From an uncultured Eubacteriaceae bacterium (GTDB lineage Bacteria > Bacillota > Clostridia > Lachnospirales > CAG-274), in the NCBI GenBank assembly GCA_947565475.1, contig CANOGI010000011.1, forward strand, positions 1-18,282: 18,282 nucleotides of DNA, read 5' to 3'. Position 1 is the first letter of the stretch. Each line of letters opens with the position of its first letter. The notes below the pieces were generated by a model, which worked only from the letters and a program-made list of their open reading frames with translations, did no database searches and was not told the DNA's origin. This document shows positions 13,679-18,282 of the stretch, one piece after another. Made by a program: the position numbers and the translations under genes.

Positions 13679-16318
13679 TTACTGTTCCACGCTCTCTCTT
13701 CTTCTTTCCAAAATTTTCTCTCCTTTGGCAAAAAATAATTTATCAAACTCAACTATAATAATAGGCATAAAAGAAAGAACCGCCACAATCAGCCACTGTT
13801 TTGGGTCAAGCGGCACAACTTTAAAAACAGCGGCAAGAGGTTTTGTCATAACAACTCCCGCCTGTAAAAAAATTCCTGCCAAAAAAGCGAAAATTAGATA
13901 TTTATTAGCGAAAGCCCCCTCCTTAAAAATAGAATGCTCGCTCCTCATATTAAAAGCGTGGACAAGCTGAGAAATACTTAACACACAAAAAGCCATTGTT
14001 CTCCCCGCCATAAGTCCTCCGCCGTTTAAAGACCTTCCAACAGCGAAAGCCAAAAGAGCGAGAGAGCCTATCATCATACCCTCAACACATATTCTTGACC
14101 ATCCGCTTTTTGAAAATAAACCTTTCCCAGGAGAATTTTTTCTTCCATCCATAATGTCGCTGTTGGCTGGGTCTAAACCAAGGGCGACAGCGGGCAGAGA
14201 ATCCGTGACAAGATTTACCCATAAAAGATGAATAGCTAAAAGAGGTGTTGGAAATCCAATAAGCATAGCGGCGAGAATAGTCATAATCTCCCCTATATTG
14301 CTTGATAAAAGAAAATGCACCGCTTTTTTTATATTTGAATAAATTATTCTTCCCTGTTTCACGGCATGCACAATAGTGGCGAAGTTATCGTCAGCGAGCA
14401 CAATATCCGCCGCTCCCTTAGCGACGTCCGTACCGTTTATGCCCATAGCGCACCCAACGTCAGCGGTCTTTAAAGCGGGCGCGTCGTTCACGCCGTCTCC
14501 TGTCATAGCCACAGTGTATCCTTTGCTTTTAAAGGCCTTGACTATCTTCACTTTATCTTCCGGCGACACTCTGGCAAACACGGAATACTCATCTATTTTC
14601 TCCGATAATTGTTTTTCGGAAAGCCTTGAGATATCCTTTCCGGAAATGGCCTTGTCCTTATCTGAGGCGATTCCTATTTTTTTTCCTACCGCCATGGCGG
14701 TAAGTAAATGGTCGCCTGTTATCATAACAGGTTTTATACCCGCTCTTTTACAATTTTCCACAGCCTCGGACACTTCTATCCTCGGCGGGTCAATCATTCC
14801 AGTAAAACCAATAAAAATCAAATCTTTCTCTGTTTGTCCAACCTCAGGACTTTTTTGTATATACCCTATTTCTTTATAAGCTACTCCCAAAACCCTTAAA
14901 GCGTTGTTAGCCATCTCCCTGTTTTTGTGAAGCAGCCGTCCTCTTTGAGCCTCCGTCATAGGCAAAACACTTTTTCCGCTCAAATACCCCGCGCATTTTC
15001 CTATCAAAATATCCGGCGCGCCCTTTGTTATAACAATATACCGGCTGTCACCGGTGTTATGTATGGTAGTCATAAGCTTTCTTTCCGAGTCAAAAGGTAT
15101 TTCCCCTACCTTAGGCGCTTTTTTAATAGCCTCGTTTTTATCTATGCCATACCCTAAGGCGGACGCAACAAGAGCATTTTCGGTGGGCTCGCCTATTATC
15201 TCTCCTTTAGCGTTTAAATAAGAATCACTGCATAAAGCTGAGTATGTCAGTATTTTTTCTTTAAGCTCCGGCGGATATATCTCAACGACTTTCATTTTGT
15301 TCCTTGTCAAAGTCCCCGTTTTATCCGAACAAATAACATCAGCGTTCCCGATAGTCTCCACAGCTGGCAATTTTTTCACAATAGCGTTTTTTCTCGCCAT
15401 AAACTGAACGCCGATAGCCAGCATAATGGTAACTATAGCGGGAAGCCCCTCTGGAATAGCGGCCACCGCCAGACTTATAGAAGTCATAAACATCTCAAAA
15501 GGCGGAATGCCTCTGAATATTCCTATAAAAAATATAATAACACATATCCCTAAAGCGCCAAGGCCTAAAATTTTACCTGTCTCATTAAGTTTTTTCTGAA
15601 GAGGAGTACGGTTTTCCTCGTCATTAATAATCATAGCCGCTATCTTTCCGATTTCCGAATTCATTCCCGTGTGGCACACAATGGCCTTGCCGTGTCCCCT
15701 GCTGACAGATGTACCTGAAAAGAGCATATTTTTTCTGTCTCCTATGGGAACTTCTGTTTTAAAAACCTCTTTTTCACTTTTTTCCGACGGAACGCTTTCC
15801 CCCGTAAGGGCTGATTCCTCAACTTTAAGGCTTGATGAAAAAACAAGTCTTGAGTCGGCTGGTATAAAATCTCCGGTCTCAACAACAATTAAATCTCCCG
15901 GAACAACGTTTTTGGCAGGAATAACTTTAAGGTTCCCATCTCTTATAACTTTGGCGTTTGGGGCCGACATTGTTTTAAGGGCGGCGAGAGCTTTTTCCGC
16001 CTTACTTTCCTGCACGATACCCAAAACGGCGTTTAGAATTACTATTGATAAAATTATTATAGGGTCAAAAAAATCATTCTCACCATTTACAATAGAAACA
16101 GTAAGAGAAATAACAGCGGCAAAAATCAAGGCTATTACCATAAAATCCTTAAACTGTTCAAAAAATCTTACAATAAGGCTTGTCCTCTCTTTTTCCGCGA
16201 GTATGTTATGCCCATATTTTAAAAGTCTGTTTTCCGCTTCCTTTTCAGAAAGTCCGTTATTTTTATCGGTAGACAACTCTTTTTCCGCTTCCTCCGCGCT
16301 TTTCTTATATCCGTCCAT
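13679..16318 (-). CDS. Calcium-type P-type ATPase (P2A, SERCA/PMR1-like)
   Basis: Membrane pump expected to export Ca2+ using ATP. With the ATG at 16318 it has 879 residues and the complete P2 layout: N-terminal cation-ATPase domain (to about 60), T-G-E-S (172-175), M4 P-E-G-L-P (289-293), phosphorylation site D332 in S-D-K-T-G-T-L-T, K-G-A-P-D (432-436), T-G-D-G-V-N-D (606-612), and six C-terminal membrane helices. Calcium-site residues of SERCA have counterparts: E290 (M4), N674 and E677 (M5), and N702, T705 and D706 (M6). The M8 glutamate appears to be Gln, in S-Q-L-V-H-A-F-N. AAAGGGG lies 7 bases before the ATG, preferred over a TTG at 16351. The gene stands alone, convergent with yhhQ. 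I looked upstream for a yybP-ykoY manganese riboswitch and saw none. Mn2+ transport (PMR1-like) cannot be excluded. Confidence 0.92.
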   Translation of the reverse strand: MDGYKKSAEEAEKELSTDKNNGLSEKEAENRLLKYGHNILAEKERTSLIVRFFEQFKDFMVIALIFAAVISLTVSIVNGENDFFDPIIILSIVILNAVLGIVQESKAEKALAALKTMSAPNAKVIRDGNLKVIPAKNVVPGDLIVVETGDFIPADSRLVFSSSLKVEESALTGESVPSEKSEKEVFKTEVPIGDRKNMLFSGTSVSRGHGKAIVCHTGMNSEIGKIAAMIINDEENRTPLQKKLNETGKILGLGALGICVIIFFIGIFRGIPPFEMFMTSISLAVAAIPEGLPAIVTIMLAIGVQFMARKNAIVKKLPAVETIGNADVICSDKTGTLTRNKMKVVEIYPPELKEKILTYSALCSDSYLNAKGEIIGEPTENALVASALGYGIDKNEAIKKAPKVGEIPFDSERKLMTTIHNTGDSRYIVITKGAPDILIGKCAGYLSGKSVLPMTEAQRGRLLHKNREMANNALRVLGVAYKEIGYIQKSPEVGQTEKDLIFIGFTGMIDPPRIEVSEAVENCKRAGIKPVMITGDHLLTAMAVGKKIGIASDKDKAISGKDISRLSEKQLSEKIDEYSVFARVSPEDKVKIVKAFKSKGYTVAMTGDGVNDAPALKTADVGCAMGINGTDVAKGAADIVLADDNFATIVHAVKQGRIIYSNIKKAVHFLLSSNIGEIMTILAAMLIGFPTPLLAIHLLWVNLVTDSLPAVALGLDPANSDIMDGRKNSPGKGLFSKSGWSRICVEGMMIGSLALLAFAVGRSLNGGGLMAGRTMAFCVLSISQLVHAFNMRSEHSIFKEGAFANKYLIFAFLAGIFLQAGVVMTKPLAAVFKVVPLDPKQWLIVAVLSFMPIIIVEFDKLFFAKGEKILERRRESVEQ

Positions 16319-16422
16319 AAAATACCCCTTTCTATTCGTTTGTTTTTCCAAATATTTTCACTTCATTAAAATATATTCACCTGTGACCCAATTATTCCAA
16401 ATATAAAAAGACAAATCATAAA

Positions 16423-16450
16423 TAATTATGTACAGCGTATCCAAAGTCAA
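16423..16450 (-). promoter_or_regulatory. Possible promoter of the P-type ATPase
   Basis: On the minus strand TTGACT (16450-16445) and TAATTA (16428-16423) are 16 bases apart, about 105 bases upstream of the ATG. The -35 is good and the -10 is poor, so this is a candidate only. Confidence 0.35.
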
Positions 16451-16470
16451 TCAGCTTAAAAACTAATAAA

Positions 16471-16555
16471 GTCAAGTAACCGGCGGCGAAAATATTCACC
16501 TTTGTATTCAGAGTAAACTTGCACTTCCCCTATGTCAGTTAAATAAACGGCTAAA
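16471..16555 (+). repeat. Dispersed hairpin repeat, copy R7 (5' hairpin missing)
   Basis: The lead GTCAAG is joined directly to TAACCGGCGG, exactly where the AT-rich hairpin stands in R2 and R4, so that hairpin appears to be cleanly deleted or never inserted. Then follow TTCACCTTTGTATTCAGAG, TAAACTTGCACTTCCCC and the end motif TATGTCAGTTAAAT. The GC-rich 3' hairpin is also reduced. Confidence 0.66.
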
Positions 16556-16743
16556 AATCATTTATATTTACATTTAAGAAATCACCACACAAAGAGGAAA
16601 TAAAAATAATTTTCATCCCTTCTCCCTCCATTCTTTTTTAAGTTGGTTGACTATAATTTATGTTTATCGACTGTAAATCCTTTATTAACAACAAAGAAAA
16701 CCTTAGCATATATTAAAGTATCTCATTTGCCTCGGTGATAATT

Positions 16744-17388
16744 ATGATAAATCCCTTTATTTATATGATTATTATGGCGTTTTCCTTAAGTATTGACGCC
16801 GTGGGAATAGGTATTTCTTACGGCATAAGAGGGATAAAAATTTCCGCTTTCGCAAAATTTGTAATATGCGCTATGTCATTTCTGATAATTTTGCTCTCAA
16901 TGTTTTTGGGTGATATTTTATATAGTCTTGTACCAAAGCATATAGGGCAAATAATTGGTTCTTTAATATTGTTTATACTGGGTTTTTTAATAATATTTCA
17001 AGGAATGAAAGATAAAAAAGAAAAAATAAATAAAAAAAAGGAAAAAACTTTACACTTTATAATAAAACCCCTCGGTATATCTATAAAAATAATACAATCC
17101 CCTGAATTTTGCGACTTTAATAAATCCCAGGTAATAGAGCCGCTTGAATCGGTTTACCTCGGTATAGCCCTTTCTTTTGACTCGATAGGGGTAGGAATGA
17201 CTTCCTCAATATTTAATTTCAATGAGTTTATTTTCTCACTGTTGGTGTGTGTGTTTCAAATTCTTCTTTTAAGCTTTGGTATACTTTTCGGGGGAAAAAT
17301 AAATAAAATAAAATATATCAGCAAAATATCAAATATTATTTCAGGGATAATATTAATTATAATATCCGCTGTAAAACTTTTTTTCTGA
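16744..17388 (+). CDS. ytaF: YtaF/MntP-like membrane protein
   Basis: Polytopic membrane protein of 214 residues with about six hydrophobic segments. Two internally related motifs, S-L-S-I-D-A-V-G-I-G (near residues 14-23) and A-L-S-F-D-S-I-G-V-G-M (second half), are the inverted-repeat acidic motifs of the MntP/YtaF superfamily. The central loop, with basic K-D-K-K-E-K-I-N-K-K-K and then I-I-Q-S-P-E-F-C-D-F-N-K-S, resembles the YtaF branch, which is annotated as a sporulation membrane protein, rather than the manganese exporter MntP. The ATG at 16744 is chosen because GGTGAT stands 7 bases upstream; a GTG at 16735 overlaps that site. It is transcribed away from the P-type ATPase. Substrate unknown; manganese or another divalent cation is possible by family. 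No yybP-ykoY riboswitch, common upstream of mntP, is visible. Confidence 0.77.
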   Translation: MINPFIYMIIMAFSLSIDAVGIGISYGIRGIKISAFAKFVICAMSFLIILLSMFLGDILYSLVPKHIGQIIGSLILFILGFLIIFQGMKDKKEKINKKKEKTLHFIIKPLGISIKIIQSPEFCDFNKSQVIEPLESVYLGIALSFDSIGVGMTSSIFNFNEFIFSLLVCVFQILLLSFGILFGGKINKIKYISKISNIISGIILIIISAVKLFF

Positions 17389-17415
17389 AAATAACAATTT
17401 TTTGATAAAATCCCC

Positions 17416-17444
17416 TTGACTTACTTCTTTTATAGTGGTATTAT
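17416..17444 (+). promoter_or_regulatory. Promoter of tRNA-Leu with overlapping palindrome
   Basis: TTGACT (17416-17421) and TATTAT (17439-17444) are 17 bases apart, about 105 bases before the tRNA. A perfect 9-bp inverted repeat, GACTTACTT (17418-17426) and AAGTAAGTC (17445-17453), overlaps the -35 and the start region. Confidence 0.6.
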
Positions 17445-17555
17445 AAGTAAGTCGATTGTTTTAATTGATGTTATGTAATTTTGTTTTAATGTCTCCTTAT
17501 TATATTCTTTTAATTTCTTATACGGAGTATTAAAGGGAGGCTTAAATATATAAAT

Positions 17556-17639
17556 GCCGGTGTGTCGGAATTGGCAGACGAGACAGACTCAAAATCTGTT
17601 ATCCTTTTGGGTGTGTGGGTTCGAGTCCCACCACCGGCA
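17556..17639 (+). tRNA. tRNA-Leu (anticodon CAA)
   Basis: The acceptor stem GCCGGTG (17556-17562) pairs with CACCGGC (17632-17638), with discriminator A at 17639. The D-arm has the type II pattern TCGGAATTGGCAGACGA. The anticodon stem ACAGA/TCTGT encloses loop CTCAAAA, giving anticodon CAA (17590-17592), which reads UUG. A long variable arm and a T-arm GTGGG-TTCGAGT-CCCAC follow. At 84 bases it is a class II tRNA as expected for leucine. CCA is not encoded and must be added by the CCA-adding enzyme. Confidence 0.96.
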
Positions 17640-17648
17640 TCAAATTTT

Positions 17649-17691
17649 AAAAGACCAAAGCGCTTGATATGTTAGTCGCTTTGGTCTTTTT
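17649..17691 (+). terminator. Intrinsic terminator of tRNA-Leu
   Basis: A perfect 14-bp stem AAAAGACCAAAGCG (17649-17662) / CGCTTTGGTCTTTT (17677-17690) with a 14-base loop runs into a T5 run on the plus strand. It begins about 10 bases after the tRNA. Confidence 0.9.
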
Positions 17692-17856
17692 CGTTTAACT
17701 CATCTTTAAAATTCTCTTTTATAGTGAAAAAATTTAGAAGAAGCAAAAAAATCATTTTATTTGTACAACCCGCAAATCGCTACCGCAATTTTACTTTATC
17801 CCCCATATTTTTCAGACACACCCTAAAGAACTATAATTAATTTAATTCTGCCTTGA

Positions 17857-18282
17857 TTATTTTTCTCGAAGTTTAAATTTTTGAACAGAAACTTTTAATT
17901 CTTCCGCATGAACATTTAATTTCTGTGCGGAATCCGCGGATTCTTTAGCCACAGACATATTTGTCTGCACGACATCAGCTATCTGTTCCATTCCCTGGTT
18001 AATTTGTTTAAGCGAGTTTGATTGGTGTATCGCCGATTCCGTTATCCTCTCAACCATCTCATCAGATTTCTCAGAACTTAAAATAACGGTCGCAAGCGCT
18101 TCTTTAGTATCCGCTGATATAGATTCCCCATATTTAACCCTTTCTATAGAATTTTTTATAAGCTGTGAAATATTTTCAGCGGATTCCGAACTTTTATACG
18201 CCAACCTCTGCACCTCATCAGCGACAACAGCGAAACCCTTTCCCGCTTCCCCCGCCCGAGCCGACTCAACCGCGGCGTTAAG
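17857..18282 (-). CDS. Methyl-accepting chemotaxis protein, C-terminal part
   Basis: The gene is cut by the right edge of the window; 141 C-terminal residues are visible. It starts within the highly conserved hairpin tip of the receptor signalling domain (N-A-A-V-E-S-A-R-A-G-E-A-G-K-G-F-A-V-V-A-D-E-V), which binds CheA and CheW. It continues down the second coiled-coil strand (Q-R-L-A-x-K-S-S-E-S-A-x-x-I) into the methylation-helix region and ends with K-F-K-L-R-E-K, a common end for Firmicute receptors. No CheR-binding pentapeptide is seen. The ligand-binding part lies outside the window, so the signal sensed is unknown. It agrees with yvyF in pointing to a motile organism. No clear terminator is visible in the AT-rich 17692-17856. 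Confidence 0.95.
   Translation of the reverse strand, partial: LNAAVESARAGEAGKGFAVVADEVQRLAYKSSESAENISQLIKNSIERVKYGESISADTKEALATVILSSEKSDEMVERITESAIHQSNSLKQINQGMEQIADVVQTNMSVAKESADSAQKLNVHAEELKVSVQKFKLREK

Larger units (their letters stand above)
16319..16743. other. Divergent intergenic region
   Basis: The 425 bases between the start codons of the P-type ATPase (-) and ytaF (+). It contains a possible ATPase promoter (16423-16450), repeat copy R7 (16471-16555), then AT-rich sequence with TATAAT at 16652-16657 but no matching -35. I see no coding frame and no riboswitch. Confidence 0.55.

Noticed and set aside
14376..14879. Long plus-strand frames opposite the P-type ATPase (also 15669-16406)
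   Set aside because: They are antisense shadows of a clearly conserved gene with all family motifs on the other strand.
16319..16743. Manganese (yybP-ykoY) riboswitch upstream of the P-type ATPase or ytaF
   Set aside because: These gene families often carry one, so I looked on both strands, but none of the conserved aptamer segments is present.
1..18282. CRISPR array
   Set aside because: The dispersed repeats are irregularly spaced, long, structured and partial, with no regular spacers and no cas genes nearby.
1..18282. Insertion sequence or transposase remnant
   Set aside because: No transposase or integrase motif is seen in any frame; the repeats could be non-autonomous elements, but no terminal inverted repeats with target duplications could be established.

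Overview
The window looks like chromosome of a low-GC, motile, probably spore-forming member of the Clostridia. Supporting signs are the AT-rich base composition, strong GGAGG-type ribosome binding sites, GTG starts, a YvyF-type flagellar-operon protein, a chemotaxis receptor, a YtaF-type sporulation membrane protein, a tRNA gene without encoded CCA, and a queuine-salvage gene of the kind described in gut Clostridia. No insertion sequence, prophage gene or CRISPR array is visible.

Layout. Positions 172-7697 hold a tightly packed minus-strand housekeeping block. Read in the direction of transcription it is tilS (tRNA-Ile lysidine synthase), hpt (purine salvage), a cell-wall amidase, recD2 (helicase), ysxC (ribosome-assembly GTPase), a membrane-anchored protein of unknown function, and coaX (pantothenate kinase). 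The tilS/hpt and recD2/ysxC pairs overlap by 4 bases and are probably translationally coupled. Positions 7700-11440 are looser: a tail-anchored small protein, a lipoprotein with calcium-type repeats, and yvyF, separated by long non-coding gaps. Positions 11668-13558 carry a plus-strand module: promoter, preQ1-I riboswitch, intrinsic terminator, a queuine lyase-like radical SAM enzyme (QueL) and a YhhQ-type transporter. It converges on a Ca2+-type P-type ATPase across a shared bidirectional terminator. The right end holds ytaF (+), tRNA-Leu(CAA) with its promoter and terminator (+), and the 3' part of a chemotaxis receptor (-).

Two things stand out. First, the queuosine-precursor salvage module is logically closed. 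QueL is reported to make preQ1 from queuine, a YhhQ protein can import the base, and the leader carries an aptamer that senses preQ1. The module pairs QueL with YhhQ rather than with the ECF transporter described in Clostridioides difficile, and it is bracketed by a 22-base near-identical direct repeat.

Second, at least seven full or partial copies of a modular, hairpin-rich dispersed repeat (about 150-200 bases when complete) lie in the intergenic gaps, all in one orientation. One copy runs into the tilS reading frame, one supplies the last codons and stop of a gene, and one sits between the riboswitch terminator and queL. I do not recognise this repeat family.
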